64,000 bases of DNA from Lautropia sp. (GCA_030527825.1 JAUNAC010000002.1:186001-250000); one strand, 5' to 3'. Counted from the stretch's first letter, positions 37,069 to 46,194 are shown. Made by a program: numbers and translations. The notes: generated by a model not told the origin, from the sequence alone.

Positions 37069-38130
37069 ATGACTTACAACGTGACGATTTCGCCCAGCGG
37101 CAACCAGTTTCCTGTGGATGAGACTTCCTCTGTGCTGGATGCGGCGCTGGATCAGGGTATTGTGCTGCCCTATGGCTGCAAGGATGGTGCCTGCGGTACC
37201 TGCAAGGCGCTGGTGCTTGATGGTAGCGTAGAGCAGGGGCGCCATCAGGCGGCCGCCCTGTCCACCTCGGAGATCACCCAGGGCTATGCGCTGCTGTGTA
37301 CTGCCACGGCCCGCTCCGATCTGGTTCTGGAGGCCAGGGTGGTTGCCGGGGCTGGCGAGATTGCCGTCCGCCGGATGCCCTGTCGGGTGCGCAGTCTGGA
37401 AAGGCTGGCACCGGATGTGTGTCGCATCCAGCTGCAGTTGCCGTTTTCGGAACGGTTGCAATATCTGGCCGGCCAGTATATTGACCTGATCTTCCCGGAT
37501 GGTGTGCGTCGTAGCTACTCAATGGCCACCGCCCCGGGTACTCAGGCCGATGTGGAGTTGCATATCCGGCATTTGCCGGGAGGGCATTTCACCGACCGGG
37601 TGTTTGGCTGCGGTACCCGCCCGGCCTTGCGCGAGCGGGAGATTTTCCGGCTGGAAGGGCCATTCGGAACCTTTTTCCTCCGAGAAGACAGCGAGCGAGC
37701 CGTGGTGCTGCTCGCCAGCGGCACGGGTTTTGCGCCGATCAAGGCGATTGTGGAACGGATGATTGCCCTGCAGGCGGCCGGCAAATTCGACCGGCCGGTA
37801 CGACTGTACTGGGGAGGCCGCCGTCCGGCCGATCTTTATCTCGATGCCTTATGCCGTCAATGGGCCGAGGGCGAGCTGCGCCAGTTCAGCTACATCCCGG
37901 TGCTGTCGGCGGCCCAGCCGGACGATGCATGGCAGGGGCGCTGCGGCCTGGTTCACCGGGCGGTCATGGCCGACCTGCCCGACATGAGCGGTCACGAGGT
38001 ATACGCCTGCGGCGTGCCCGCGATGGTGGCCGCTGCCCGCGAGGAGTTTGTCAGCCGATGTGGGCTGGATCTCGCCGATTTCCATGCAGATGCCTTTACG
38101 TCGGAGGCAGACCGGCAGGCCGCAGCCTGA
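37069..38130 (+). CDS. Ferredoxin-type flavin oxidoreductase (CDP-6-deoxy-glucoseen reductase family)
   Basis: The 353-residue protein has an N-terminal plant-type [2Fe-2S] ferredoxin domain (GCKDGACGTCKALVLDG and a later LLCTA Cys), an FAD domain with RSYSMATAP, and an NAD domain with LLASGTGFAPIKAIVE and YACGVPAMV. The order ferredoxin-FAD-NAD is that of AscD/RfbI-like and phenol-hydroxylase reductases. It may supply electrons to oxygenases such as the Rieske enzyme at 5526-6725, but no linkage supports this. The ATG at 37069 has a GGAGAGGGAG site. Confidence 0.9.
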   Translation: MTYNVTISPSGNQFPVDETSSVLDAALDQGIVLPYGCKDGACGTCKALVLDGSVEQGRHQAAALSTSEITQGYALLCTATARSDLVLEARVVAGAGEIAVRRMPCRVRSLERLAPDVCRIQLQLPFSERLQYLAGQYIDLIFPDGVRRSYSMATAPGTQADVELHIRHLPGGHFTDRVFGCGTRPALREREIFRLEGPFGTFFLREDSERAVVLLASGTGFAPIKAIVERMIALQAAGKFDRPVRLYWGGRRPADLYLDALCRQWAEGELRQFSYIPVLSAAQPDDAWQGRCGLVHRAVMADLPDMSGHEVYACGVPAMVAAAREEFVSRCGLDLADFHADAFTSEADRQAAA

Positions 38131-38226
38131 ATCGGGGATGTGCTGTAATCTTGGTAGCGGGTGGAACGACTAAGGAGACATCGGGCCACCGCTGGGGTGG
38201 TTCTGCTTCCAAGAGGGGTGAGGTTC

Positions 38227-39861
38227 ATGAAACGATTGTTCATGCCCAGGAACCTGCTGCTGCTGTTGCTGCTGCTGGTGATGTTCCTGGTTTTCCACAG
38301 CGGTCTGCCTAGTGCGGGCAGTGCGCCGCTATCTTCGGCTGGACAGGGTAGTCCGGACGGTGCCCCCGAGCAGCCCGTGGCTTCCCCGCTGGCCTATTTG
38401 GCCGGACTGAAGGATGTCAAGGGGCAGCCGGGAAGCAGCCACCTGAGCAGGGGCAAGCCCACGCTGGTGAAGTTCTGGGCCAGCTGGTGCCCCCTGTGCC
38501 TGTCGGAACTGGCCGACACCAATGCCTGGGCAGCCGACAGCCGCTTTGCAGGTGTCAATCTGGTGACCCTGGCCTCGCCTGGCTTCCTGCGCGAGAAGCC
38601 GCAGGAGGATTTCATCACCTGGTATAGCGGGCTGGATTACCCGTCCATGCCGGTGCTGCTGGATGCCGGTGGCACACTGGCCCGACAGCTTGGCGTGCGG
38701 GTCTACCCGTCATGGGTACTGCTGGATGCCCAGGGCGGGGTTGCCCGGGTCATCCGTGGCCGCATCACGGAGGCGCAGGCGCTCGCCCTCATGAAGAACC
38801 CGGATGCTGATCTTGCCCGTCTTGCCAGGGCAGAGCAGACTTTTTACAAACCTGATTCCAGGAAGTCGTCGAACGTCATGAATACAAAGACAATCTACCT
38901 TGCAGGAGGCTGTTTCTGGGGGGTGGAAGCCTATTTCCAGCGGATCCCCGGTGTCGTGGATGCGGTGTCGGGCTACGCCAATGGCCAGACCAGCAACCCT
39001 AGCTATGAGGACGTGATTCGTGGCGCTGGCCATGCGGAAACCGTGAAAGTGACCTACGATGCCGACCGGCTGAGTCTGGACGACATCCTGCAGTACTACT
39101 TCCGCATCATTGATCCGACCAGCCTGAACAAGCAGGGCAATGACCGTGGCGCCCAGTACCGTACCGGGATCTACTACACCGATCCGGCCGAGCGCGAGGT
39201 GATCCAGCATGCGCTGGACGGACTGCAGAAGAAATACAGCCGTCCCGTGGTGGTAGAAAACCAGCCGCTGAAAAACTTCTACGATGCTGAGGAGTACCAC
39301 CAGGACTATCTGGCCAAACACCCCAATGGCTATTGCCATATCGACGTCAGCAAGGCGGATGAGCCGCTGCCCGGCAAGGCAGCCGGTAACGCACCCACAA
39401 CCAAGGGGTTTGATGCCAGCACCTATCACAAGCCTTCGGACGCCGAGCTCCGGGCCACGTTGACGGACGAGCAGTATCGCGTCACCCAGAAAAGTGCCAC
39501 GGAACGGGCTTTCACGCACGATTACGACCACCTGTTTGCACCAGGCATCTATGTGGATGTGGTCAGCGGACAGCCGTTGTTCAGCTCCCGGGACAAATTC
39601 GACTCCGGCTGTGGCTGGCCCAGCTTTACCCGTCCCATCAGCCGTACCGCGCTGACCGAGCATGAGGACGACAGCTTCAACATGAAGCGTATCGAGGTGC
39701 GCAGCCAGGCTGCCGATTCCCATCTGGGGCATGTGTTTCCGGATGGTCCGCGTGATAAGGGTGGTTTGCGCTACTGCATCAATGGTGCCAGCCTGCGTTT
39801 TATTCCCCTGGACAAGATGGCTGAGGAAGGCTACGGCGATCTGGTGGACGCCGTGAAATAA
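38227..39861 (+). CDS. msrAB: Trifunctional thioredoxin / methionine sulfoxide reductase A / B (PilB-like)
   Basis: The 544-residue fusion has an N-terminal membrane anchor or signal (Leu-rich, residues 9-23). A TlpA-like thioredoxin domain carries CPLC (C88, C91). MsrA has its catalytic Cys229 in GGCFWG. MsrB has GCGWPSF and catalytic Cys517 in RYCIN, without the zinc CxxC pairs. The layout and sequence follow Neisseria PilB, which repairs both methionine-sulfoxide epimers in the periplasm; the thioredoxin domain passes on electrons from a DsbD-type protein, and one is encoded at 42776-45367. An ATG at 38239 is an alternative start. Confidence 0.95.
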   Translation: MKRLFMPRNLLLLLLLLVMFLVFHSGLPSAGSAPLSSAGQGSPDGAPEQPVASPLAYLAGLKDVKGQPGSSHLSRGKPTLVKFWASWCPLCLSELADTNAWAADSRFAGVNLVTLASPGFLREKPQEDFITWYSGLDYPSMPVLLDAGGTLARQLGVRVYPSWVLLDAQGGVARVIRGRITEAQALALMKNPDADLARLARAEQTFYKPDSRKSSNVMNTKTIYLAGGCFWGVEAYFQRIPGVVDAVSGYANGQTSNPSYEDVIRGAGHAETVKVTYDADRLSLDDILQYYFRIIDPTSLNKQGNDRGAQYRTGIYYTDPAEREVIQHALDGLQKKYSRPVVVENQPLKNFYDAEEYHQDYLAKHPNGYCHIDVSKADEPLPGKAAGNAPTTKGFDASTYHKPSDAELRATLTDEQYRVTQKSATERAFTHDYDHLFAPGIYVDVVSGQPLFSSRDKFDSGCGWPSFTRPISRTALTEHEDDSFNMKRIEVRSQAADSHLGHVFPDGPRDKGGLRYCINGASLRFIPLDKMAEEGYGDLVDAVK

Positions 39862-39961
39862 CGTCGCCCGGTCTTCCCGGGTAAAGGTGGTATATGGCCT
39901 GAGCGGCCACGATGTGTCCCTGCCAGCGTATGGCGTCATGCTGTACGCTGGTTTTTTGTCT

Positions 39962-40058
39962 GTACCTGAAAAAAAACCCGGACCGAAGTCCGGGTAAAAC
40001 CAACCAGGGAGAAATTCAGCACACGATCAAGATAGGATCACTGTTGCTGAACAACAAC
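39962..40058 (-). ncRNA. Candidate small RNA
   Basis: A minus-strand transcript is suggested by TATACT at 40070-40065, a stem built from GTTGTTGTTCAGCAAC, an unpaired TTTCTCCCTGG that is complementary to ribosome binding sites, and a terminator hairpin with eight T. The nearest minus-strand gene upstream of it is more than 1.4 kb away, so this terminator is unexplained otherwise. There is no good -35. Length would be about 95 bases. Confidence 0.4.
39967..39998 (-). terminator. Rho-independent terminator, strongest on the minus strand
   Basis: ACCCGGAC-CGAA-GTCCGGGT is an 8-bp perfect stem with a tetraloop. On the minus strand it is followed by TTTTTTTT; on the plus strand it is followed by AAAACC, so it is poor as a terminator for msrAB. 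Confidence 0.8.
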
Positions 40059-40324
40059 ATTTTAAGTATACGTGTGGTTTATGTTGTATATAAGCGTCAT
40101 TCGGAGCATCTGGGCCGACCGATGGCGTCAAACAGGCTCTGTCTGAATAATCCGCTGGTTTGCAGGATGGCCGGGCTGTGCGTACACGTCCTCTAGTCTT
40201 TCCCTGGTAACCGCCTGCCACCTGCCGGCTGTCAAGGCGGGACGGGATGGCTATGCTGTCCGTGCCCGCTGCTGACGCGTCGGGCCGAGTCAGTGGAAAT
40301 GCTGGATGCCATGGGGTATCGCTT

Positions 40325-40543
40325 ATGTGGATGGTCTGGATAGGTACGCTGCTGATCCTGATGAAGTGTTGCGAGGTTGGCGTGGTTGCGGGCTGGAGCT
40401 GGTGGTGGGTGCTACTGCCCTGGGGGTTGGCGCTGCTCTGGTTCGAATTCTTCGAGCACCTGTTTGGTCGGGACCGACGTCAGCTTGAGATGGCCGCACA
40501 TGAAAAACGGGCACGCGAGCGGGTAGCCGAAACCTTCAAATAG
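40325..40543 (+). CDS. Small Trp-rich membrane protein (TIGR04438-like)
   Basis: The 72-residue product has a membrane segment followed by the motif [23 protein letters not shown], seen in the small Trp-rich proteins common in Burkholderiales. A charged C-terminal tail ([22 protein letters not shown]) follows. Function unknown. The frame is open upstream to 40247, but family resemblance starts at [10 protein letters not shown]. The ribosome site is weak. It is followed 65 bases later by lgt. Confidence 0.75.
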   Translation: MWMVWIGTLLILMKCCEVGVVAGWSWWWVLLPWGLALLWFEFFEHLFGRDRRQLEMAAHEKRARERVAETFK

Positions 40544-40608
40544 CTGTCCGCAGGCCATGGGCAAAGCATGTCAGAATCTCCCTCTCTCCATTGTCTGGCT
40601 TTTATCCC

Positions 40609-41412
40609 ATGTTCGTCCATCCTCAGTTTGACCCGGTTGCCCTGCAGATTGGCCCGCTGGCAGTGCGCTGGTATGGCTTGATGTATTTGCTGGCCTTTGT
40701 GCAGTTTCTATATCTGGGACGTCGGAGAATCAGGCAGCGTGAGCCCGGTCAGCCGCTGGCCGGCATGACGGGCAAGGACATCGAAGATCTGATGTTCTAT
40801 GGGGTGCTCGGGGTGGTCATTGGTGGCCGCCTTGGCCACGTGCTGTTCTATGGGCTGCCTTATTATGCGATGCATCCACTGCGCATTCTGGCAGTCTGGG
40901 AAGGCGGCATGGCCTTCCACGGGGGCCTGATCGGGGTCTTGCTGGCCTGTGCATTATTTGCACGTCGCAAGCATCTCCGCTACCTGGATTTGATGGATTT
41001 CGTTGCGCCATTGGTGCCCCTGGGCCTGGCGGCTGGGCGTCTGGGCAACTTCATCAATGGCGAGCTCTGGGGGCGGGTGACCGATCTGCCCTGGGGCATG
41101 GTTTTTCCCCAGTCGGGCAGCACGCTGCCGCGTCATCCATCACAGCTTTACGAGCTGGTTCTGGAAGGCGGGCTGCTGTTCGTGGTGCTGTGGTGCTACT
41201 CCGCCCGTCCCCGCCCGCGGGGAGCGACCAGTGGCCTGTTCCTGATGGGTTATGGTCTGTGCCGTTTCCTGGTGGAATACGTGCGTGAACCGGGAGATGG
41301 CTTCTGGGGGCCGCTGACGGCCGGTCAGGCGTTGACGCTGCCCATGCTGCTGGCGGGCGGCTGGCTGATGTGGCGGGCCCGTGCTGCAGCGTCTCCGGTG
41401 GCTGGAGACTGA
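40609..41412 (+). CDS. lgt: Prolipoprotein diacylglyceryl transferase
   Basis: The 267-residue inner-membrane enzyme attaches diacylglycerol to the lipobox cysteine of prolipoproteins, the step before LspA. It has several membrane segments, FHGGLIG with the essential His, and the Lgt signature [37 protein letters not shown] is the usual N-terminus. A TTG 18 bases upstream is in frame but not needed. Predicted lipoprotein clients in this window include BamE and the NodT-type protein. Confidence 0.96.
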   Translation: MFVHPQFDPVALQIGPLAVRWYGLMYLLAFVQFLYLGRRRIRQREPGQPLAGMTGKDIEDLMFYGVLGVVIGGRLGHVLFYGLPYYAMHPLRILAVWEGGMAFHGGLIGVLLACALFARRKHLRYLDLMDFVAPLVPLGLAAGRLGNFINGELWGRVTDLPWGMVFPQSGSTLPRHPSQLYELVLEGGLLFVVLWCYSARPRPRGATSGLFLMGYGLCRFLVEYVREPGDGFWGPLTAGQALTLPMLLAGGWLMWRARAAASPVAGD

Positions 41413-41470
41413 TACGCCGGATGCGACGGGCCACAGCAATGGCGCGTTCAGATATCTGACACGGAAAAGG

Positions 41471-41502
41471 AAAGGGCCCGGATGGGTGATCCGGGCCCTT
41501 TC
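41471..41502. terminator. Bidirectional terminator between lgt and the 6S RNA
   Basis: AAAGGGCCCGGA and TCCGGGCCCTTT form a perfect 12-bp stem with an 8-base loop, 58 bases after lgt. On the minus strand TTTCCTTTTCC follows, so it can also end read-through from the 6S RNA. Confidence 0.8.
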
Positions 41503-41515
41503 AGGGATGAGGTAA

Positions 41516-41695
41516 CCCCGCCTGTGCCGGTTGGCCGGCATCCTGAACCGTGATCTAGTTCAGGTCGGCAAGAAAAGCGGCCACATCAGGTTCATCCGGC
41601 AAGGGACGATCACAACAGTAGCAGACAGGTTTTTTCTCGCCTCATGCATCGCATTGGTTCAAGGAATATATGGCCTGAACGAACACTGCAGGGTC
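41516..41695 (-). ncRNA. ssrS: 6S RNA
   Basis: A 180-base minus-strand segment directly downstream of zapA, where ssrS lies in many Proteobacteria. The 5' part (CCCTGCAGTGTTCG, AGGCCA, then CCTTGAACCAAT) follows the 6S 5' pattern. The 3' part holds the hairpin CCTGAAC/GTTCAGG just before a closing strand (GCGGGG) that pairs with 5' CCCTGC. Mid-region GGCGAGAAAA pairs exactly with TTTTCTTGCC, giving the rod shape. The promoter has a perfect TATAAT 7 bases before the 5' end. 6S RNA sequesters sigma-70 RNA polymerase in stationary phase. Confidence 0.72.
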
Positions 41696-41701
41696 GAAGC
41701 G

Positions 41702-41732
41702 ATTATACGCCGCTGCCAGGCATTGCAGACAA
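41702..41732 (-). promoter_or_regulatory. Promoter of the 6S RNA
   Basis: A perfect TATAAT (41707-41702) with TTGTCT (41732-41727) 19 bases upstream on the minus strand. The start would fall near 41695. Confidence 0.7.
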
Positions 41733-41809
41733 CCGCGACAAGGCTTTTTTGCCTAGTCTGCCCGACGGATGGTCGCTGCCTGTGGTATCGCGATACATGG
41801 GCCGGTGGA

Positions 41810-42118
41810 TCAGCGAACCCCCTCGTGGCGACGGATTTCCTCGTCCAGCTCATGATTGAGCTGGCTGACCAGCGTCTGCACCTGTTCGGAGGAGGCGGCA
41901 CCCGTGTCGGCAGGCTGTCCGAGAAATTCGTAGGTGATCTGCAGGGCAGCATTGACAGCGATGCGTTCGGTGCCGTGTGCCAGGCTGGCATTGCGGATCT
42001 CGCGCATCTTCTGGTCAACGATGCGGACAGCGTTCATCAGACGCGGCTTTTCATTGGGTGGCACCTGCAGTTTGAAGGTGCGGTCGAGAATCTTGACCTC
42101 GATCTGTTCCATCGCCAT
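41810..42118 (-). CDS. zapA: Cell division protein ZapA
   Basis: The 102-residue protein has the ZapA core EQIEVKILDRTFKLQVPPNEKPRLMNAVRIVDQKMREIRN and a C-terminal coiled coil. ZapA crosslinks FtsZ filaments at the division ring. Two in-frame ATGs exist (42118, 42112); 42118 has GGGGAG at good spacing. It follows zapB by 18 bases and precedes the 6S RNA. Confidence 0.95.
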   Translation of the reverse strand: MAMEQIEVKILDRTFKLQVPPNEKPRLMNAVRIVDQKMREIRNASLAHGTERIAVNAALQITYEFLGQPADTGAASSEQVQTLVSQLNHELDEEIRRHEGVR

Positions 42119-42136
42119 GGCGGACTCCCCGGGCAA

Positions 42137-42346
42137 TCAGTCTTTGTCGGCCTGCGGCAGCGGCAGGCGGGCCAGGGCAGATTCTACGCGCGCCCGGGCC
42201 TCGGCCAGGCGCTGTTGCATGTCTGCCTGGGTCATGGCCGCCTCACCCAGACGACCGCGCAGAAGCTGGTTCTCGTCAGAGAGGTGCCGGGAAATTTCAA
42301 GCAGGCGCCGCACGCGCTCGGCCAAAAGCTGGAGATCAGTTTCCAT
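42137..42346 (-). CDS. zapB: ZapB-like coiled-coil cell division protein (TIGR02449 type)
   Basis: The 69-residue protein is an almost continuous coiled coil (METDLQLLAERVRRLLEISRHLSDENQLLRGRL). It lies directly upstream of zapA, the arrangement used to name these ZapB-like proteins in beta- and gammaproteobacteria. It is likely to bind ZapA and organise the division ring; this is inferred from context and shape. Confidence 0.88.
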   Translation of the reverse strand: METDLQLLAERVRRLLEISRHLSDENQLLRGRLGEAAMTQADMQQRLAEARARVESALARLPLPQADKD

Positions 42347-42775
42347 GCCGCGGGATGGTAGGGATTTGTGAAAGGGGGGTCAAGCGCAACACCGTGGCCG
42401 TCGGGGTCTGTGCACGCCGGGGTTGCTGACCCGGCACTGTGCACATCCGGTGCTGATGTACGGCTGCGCGCAAAGCACCGCTGCTACCCGGCATTTTGCC
42501 ATGTCCCGCGCGGCACTGTCCGATAGGCATTCAATAGGTCTTCCGCCAGAACGGAGGATCTGTTGCCGATGTGATGAAGTGGTCGTGCTCCAGCGCGATG
42601 CGTTACCCCGGTTTCGTCGGGTACGCACGAGGAAGTGTAATCTCTGGCCCGCATGTAACGACTATCGGTCTGGATGTCATAGTAAAGGCGCGGTGCTGGC
42701 TTTACCATCTTGGAAGCCAGCGCCGGTTGTCTCTGTCGCTTCTTCAACAATTTTTACTTTTCTCAAGGCAAGATG
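42347..42775. other. Intergenic region zapB / dsbD
   Basis: These 429 bases lie between divergent genes and must hold both promoters. Short frames exist on both strands, but none resembles a protein family, and I see no strong hairpin or repeat. Confidence 0.45.
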
Positions 42776-45367
42776 ATGCGCCACGTATTTTCCCGTTGGC
42801 AGACACTGCTGTCTTCCCTGTTGTTCGGTGCGGTGCTGCTGGCGCCCGCGCATGCTGTCCTGGCTAATGATGCCGGCGGGGGCGGCCCGACCGGACAGCA
42901 GACGGCTGATGCTGTGGCCCAACCCCGTGCGGAAGGTGACTGGAAAACCGGAGAGCAGCGGGTCGGTTCGGTGGCGGTATCGCTGGTGTCAGACGCCCGG
43001 CAGGTGGTACCAGGGGAAACCTTTCGCATTGGTCTGCAGCTGCGCCATGATCCGCACTGGCATACCTACTGGCGCAATCCTGGAGACACAGGCTATCCGA
43101 CCCGGTTCGAGATTGAAGGGCCGGCAGGATCCCGCTATTCCGATATTCATTGGCCAGCACCCGAACGGCTCGCCATTGGCCCTCTGGCCAATTATGGCTA
43201 TGAAGGAGACACCCTCATCTACCGCGATGTGACGCTTCCCGCGGATTTCAAGGGCAGGGTGGCCCGGTTTCGGGTCAACGCCGAGTGGCTGAGCTGCAAG
43301 GAGGTCTGTGTACCGGGGGATGCGCCGCTGCAACTGGATCTGCCCGTCGGTGGTGTGACCGAGCCGGATCGGGGCGAGGCAGCCAATTTCGACGTGGCCC
43401 GTCGGCATTCTCCCGCCGATGGCCAGCCCCGGCAGGCAGTGGGCTGGTGGCAGCGGGGCAATCAGGCGGTGGCGGTACTGCCTGAGACGCTGACGCACGG
43501 ACAGGCACCGCATTCCGCGGTGTTTTTGCCCTACTTTGCTGGTGTGGTCAAGCCGGTTGCACCTCAGAAGCTGATCGAAATATCGGGCGAGGATGGCCGT
43601 TACGGAATCGCGCTGGAGCTGGATGAGCAGGGCATGCGCACGGCCGAGCAGGGATGGGAGAAGGCAGGCGGCATGGTGGTGATTGATGGTGCCCAGCCAG
43701 TCGAGGTCGACCTGCAACGGCGGACCGTGGTTCCGGTTGCGGCGCGGACCGTTGCCATTGACCGGCCCACTGCGGTCGATCTGGATGCGCCGGACAGCGA
43801 GAACCAGGGCAGCTTCCAGCAGGGCGGTGGTCTGCTGAACCAGATGAAGCTGGATCAAGAGACAGTGCCCCCCACATCTGATCGTCCGAACGCCGATGCC
43901 GCCGCAACGGCTGGTGCTGATCAGCCCGCGGCAGCTGGCCAGAAAGGTGTGGTAGCTCAGGTGGAGGCGGTGGTGGCCCAGGCACCGGGCGCGATGGCGG
44001 ATCTCGCTGCCGGCAAGAAGATGGAATGGCTGACGCTGGCTGGCGCCTTGCTGGGGGCATTCGTGGGGGGGCTGATTCTGAATCTCATGCCCTGCGTCTT
44101 TCCGGTCATCGGGCTGAAGATTCTCTCGTTCACCGAAGCGGCTGCCGGTCGGCCGGGCCAGGCACGGCGCCATGCCGTGGTCTTTGGCCTGGGCGTCGTC
44201 GCCAGCTTTCTGGCGCTGGCCGGGATCCTGCTGGGCCTGCGGGCGATTGGCCAGGCCGCGGGCTGGGGATTCCAGCTGCAGTCCCCGGTATTTGTTGCGG
44301 TGCTGGCACTGTTGTTTGTGGTCATTGGGCTGAACCTGTTCGGTGTTTTTGAAACCGGTACCCGTCTGACCCAGCTGGGGGGTATAGGTGCGTCCGAGCG
44401 CCAGCACGGTTACTGGGGTAGCTTCATGACCGGGGTCATGGCCGTGGTGGTAGCGACCCCCTGTACCGCACCCTTCATGGGCGGCGCAGTCGGCTTTACG
44501 CTCAGCAGTTCACCGCTGCTGGTTCTCGCCGTGTTTGTCACCATTGGCATCGGCATGGCGCTGCCCTATCTGGTGCTGGCCAGCAGCGAACGCCTGCTGG
44601 GCCTGCTGCCCCGGCCCGGAGTCTGGTTGCAGACACTCAAGCAGTTCCTTGCATTTCCGATGTTCATCACATCGGCATGGCTGGTATGGGTATTGGCGCT
44701 GCAGTCGGATGCGGAAGGCGTTCTGTTGCTGCTGCTGGCAGCCATCTTTCTGGCGTTCAGCTGCTGGGTCTATGGCCGCTGGCAGTTCGAGCTGCGGCCG
44801 CGCAGTGCGCGCAGTACCCCGGCCTGGGTGCTGGCCGCGCTGGTCTCGGTGGGCGCCTGCGTCTGGCTGGTCAGTCGTCTGCCTGTGGTGGCCGAGACAG
44901 CCCAGGTTCAGTCCGCTGCGCCCACGGTGGCGGGCAACGCCGTGGCCAATGGCCCGGCCGCTCTGCTGCCGATGACCTGCCGGCTGGGGGCCGATGGTCA
45001 CTTGCCGGCAGCCTGCCGGGGCTGGCTGCCATGGTCGGCAGAGCGGCAGGCAGCAGCCCGCGCTGCGGGCATGCCGGTGTTCGTCGATTTCACGGCCGCC
45101 TGGTGCCTGAGCTGTCAGGTCAATCAGAAAGTGGCACTGGATCGTGATGAGGTGCAGGCGGGCTTTCGTGAACGGAATGTGCTGCTGCTCAAGGCCGACT
45201 GGACGCGACGCGATCCGGCCATTTCTGCCGAGCTGGCCAAATTCGGCCGTAACAGTGTGCCCCTGTATCTGTACTACAGCGGGCGGGACCCCAAGGCTGC
45301 ACCGGTGCAGCTGCCAGAGCTGCTGACCGTCGATACGGTTCTGAAGGCACTGGGGACGGCCCGCTGA
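42776..45367 (+). CDS. dsbD: Thiol:disulfide interchange protein, DsbD/ScsB type
   Basis: The 863-residue protein has a signal peptide (to about residue 31) and an N-terminal periplasmic domain with SCKEVCVPGD (C174, C178), a form seen in ScsB-like members. A Pro/Ala/Gln-rich linker precedes eight membrane segments with cysteines in LMPCVFPVIGLK and TPCTAPFMGG. The C-terminal thioredoxin domain has CLSC (C777, C780). It carries electrons from cytoplasmic thioredoxin to periplasmic partners, plausibly including the MsrAB thioredoxin domain. ATGs at 42773 and 42776 are both possible. Confidence 0.92.
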   Translation: MRHVFSRWQTLLSSLLFGAVLLAPAHAVLANDAGGGGPTGQQTADAVAQPRAEGDWKTGEQRVGSVAVSLVSDARQVVPGETFRIGLQLRHDPHWHTYWRNPGDTGYPTRFEIEGPAGSRYSDIHWPAPERLAIGPLANYGYEGDTLIYRDVTLPADFKGRVARFRVNAEWLSCKEVCVPGDAPLQLDLPVGGVTEPDRGEAANFDVARRHSPADGQPRQAVGWWQRGNQAVAVLPETLTHGQAPHSAVFLPYFAGVVKPVAPQKLIEISGEDGRYGIALELDEQGMRTAEQGWEKAGGMVVIDGAQPVEVDLQRRTVVPVAARTVAIDRPTAVDLDAPDSENQGSFQQGGGLLNQMKLDQETVPPTSDRPNADAAATAGADQPAAAGQKGVVAQVEAVVAQAPGAMADLAAGKKMEWLTLAGALLGAFVGGLILNLMPCVFPVIGLKILSFTEAAAGRPGQARRHAVVFGLGVVASFLALAGILLGLRAIGQAAGWGFQLQSPVFVAVLALLFVVIGLNLFGVFETGTRLTQLGGIGASERQHGYWGSFMTGVMAVVVATPCTAPFMGGAVGFTLSSSPLLVLAVFVTIGIGMALPYLVLASSERLLGLLPRPGVWLQTLKQFLAFPMFITSAWLVWVLALQSDAEGVLLLLLAAIFLAFSCWVYGRWQFELRPRSARSTPAWVLAALVSVGACVWLVSRLPVVAETAQVQSAAPTVAGNAVANGPAALLPMTCRLGADGHLPAACRGWLPWSAERQAAARAAGMPVFVDFTAAWCLSCQVNQKVALDRDEVQAGFRERNVLLLKADWTRRDPAISAELAKFGRNSVPLYLYYSGRDPKAAPVQLPELLTVDTVLKALGTAR

Positions 45368-45417
45368 AGCGGGTGGAATGCACGGCGCGGGGGCTGCCCC
45401 GCGCAGCCGGCGCGGTA

Positions 45418-45459
45418 CCCCCGATGGCGCATCACTTGTGCCGGTGATGCGCCGCCTCA
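45418..45459 (-). repeat. Left copy of a dapB-derived imperfect direct repeat
   Basis: On the minus strand this 42-base segment matches dapB positions 47286-47247. It includes a 19-base exact match (45453-45435 with 47283-47265), followed by TG-ATGCGCC-TCGGG with two single-base gaps and one mismatch. In dapB frame it would read AHHRHK and then a stop. It also forms the hairpin GGCGCATCAC/GTGATGCGCC (45426-45453), which may end dsbD transcription. Confidence 0.65.
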
Positions 45460-45478
45460 CCGTGGTGGGCGGCCTCGA

Positions 45479-46162
45479 TCATGCCTGTGGGTCGCGCCGG
45501 CCAGGGGTGCGCGGCTTGGTGGGGCTGTCCTCGACGTCCTGGGCGGCGATGCTGCTGGCGTAGTCGCGCGGGCCGCACGACTGGCGCAGCGCATTCCAGG
45601 CGGCGGCCGCGTCCTTCAGCGTCTTGCCGTGGTTGCGCGCCTTGTCGCGCATATAGTCTCTGACGAAACGGTTGTACTCCCAGGTGTGCATCAGCGTGGG
45701 CTTGTAGTTCTTGTCCTTGCGCCGTTCGTGCTCGGCGATCCATTCGGTCGCCAGGTCGCCATAGGTGAGTTGTCGGTGCGTGTTGGCACGGCGAAACCGC
45801 TGCAGGTGCGCGGTGAAGTGAAAGTGCGGGCCGATGACTGACTCGAAGAAGGCCCGGGTTTTGGCATCGCACTTGTAGTCGGGGCCGACCCGTGTTTCGA
45901 GCGTGATCGTATGATCGTCGGTCACTGCCCGAGTCGCCCTGGCACGGGCAGGCGCCTGCAGCGTCATGATCCGCCGGCCGCGGAGGTGATCGCGAACCCT
46001 CTCCAGCACTTCGTGCTTGTGCCCGTGGGTTGACAGACCCTGCTCGCGGCAATAAGTCACCAGCTCCTGCATGTACCAGTAGTACGCATCGAGCGCCTCC
46101 ACTGCCATGCCGGGTGCCAGCGACGGGCGATCAGGATGTACCTTCCGCATGGTGACTTTCAT
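45479..46162 (-). CDS. SAP-like plus DUF6434 domain protein
   Basis: The 227-residue protein has an N-terminal SAP-like segment (YYWYMQELVTYCREQGLSTHGHKHEVLERVRDHLRG, about residues 28-63) and a C-terminal DUF6434 domain (IGPHFHFTAHLQRFRRANTHRQLTYGDLATEWIAEHERRKDKNYKPT, then WEYNRFVRDYMRDKARNHGKTLKDAAAAWNALR). SAP motifs usually bind DNA or RNA; DUF6434 has no known function. The N-terminal start is uncertain (ATGs at 46162 and 46150). It follows the GyrI-like gene by 32 bases. The pair interrupts housekeeping genes and looks acquired. Confidence 0.8.
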   Translation of the reverse strand: MKVTMRKVHPDRPSLAPGMAVEALDAYYWYMQELVTYCREQGLSTHGHKHEVLERVRDHLRGRRIMTLQAPARARATRAVTDDHTITLETRVGPDYKCDAKTRAFFESVIGPHFHFTAHLQRFRRANTHRQLTYGDLATEWIAEHERRKDKNYKPTLMHTWEYNRFVRDYMRDKARNHGKTLKDAAAAWNALRQSCGPRDYASSIAAQDVEDSPTKPRTPGRRDPQA

Positions 46163-46194
46163 TTTCGGTGGCCTGCGCAACTGTCTCGTTCCGG

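Larger units (their letters stand above)
39862..40324. other. AT-richer intergenic region with a candidate minus-strand small RNA
   Basis: These 463 bases have no supported protein gene. They hold a strong hairpin (39968-39996) whose T tract is on the minus strand, although no minus-strand gene lies nearby. To its right is a visibly AT-rich block (about 40050-40100) with TATACT on the minus strand. See the separate entries. Confidence 0.5.

Noticed and set aside
40591..40608. TTG start giving Lgt six extra residues
   Set aside because: The ATG at 40609 gives the conserved N-terminus, and the TTG has no ribosome site.
41550..41635. Protein-like frame inside the 6S RNA
   Set aside because: No start codon follows the in-frame TGA; a base would have to be added to reach an ATG. 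Kept as a finding, not as a CDS.
45426..45453. Hairpin taken as a plain dsbD terminator
   Set aside because: The stem is formed by the dapB-derived repeat and has no T tract, so it is described as a repeat first; a terminator role is only possible.
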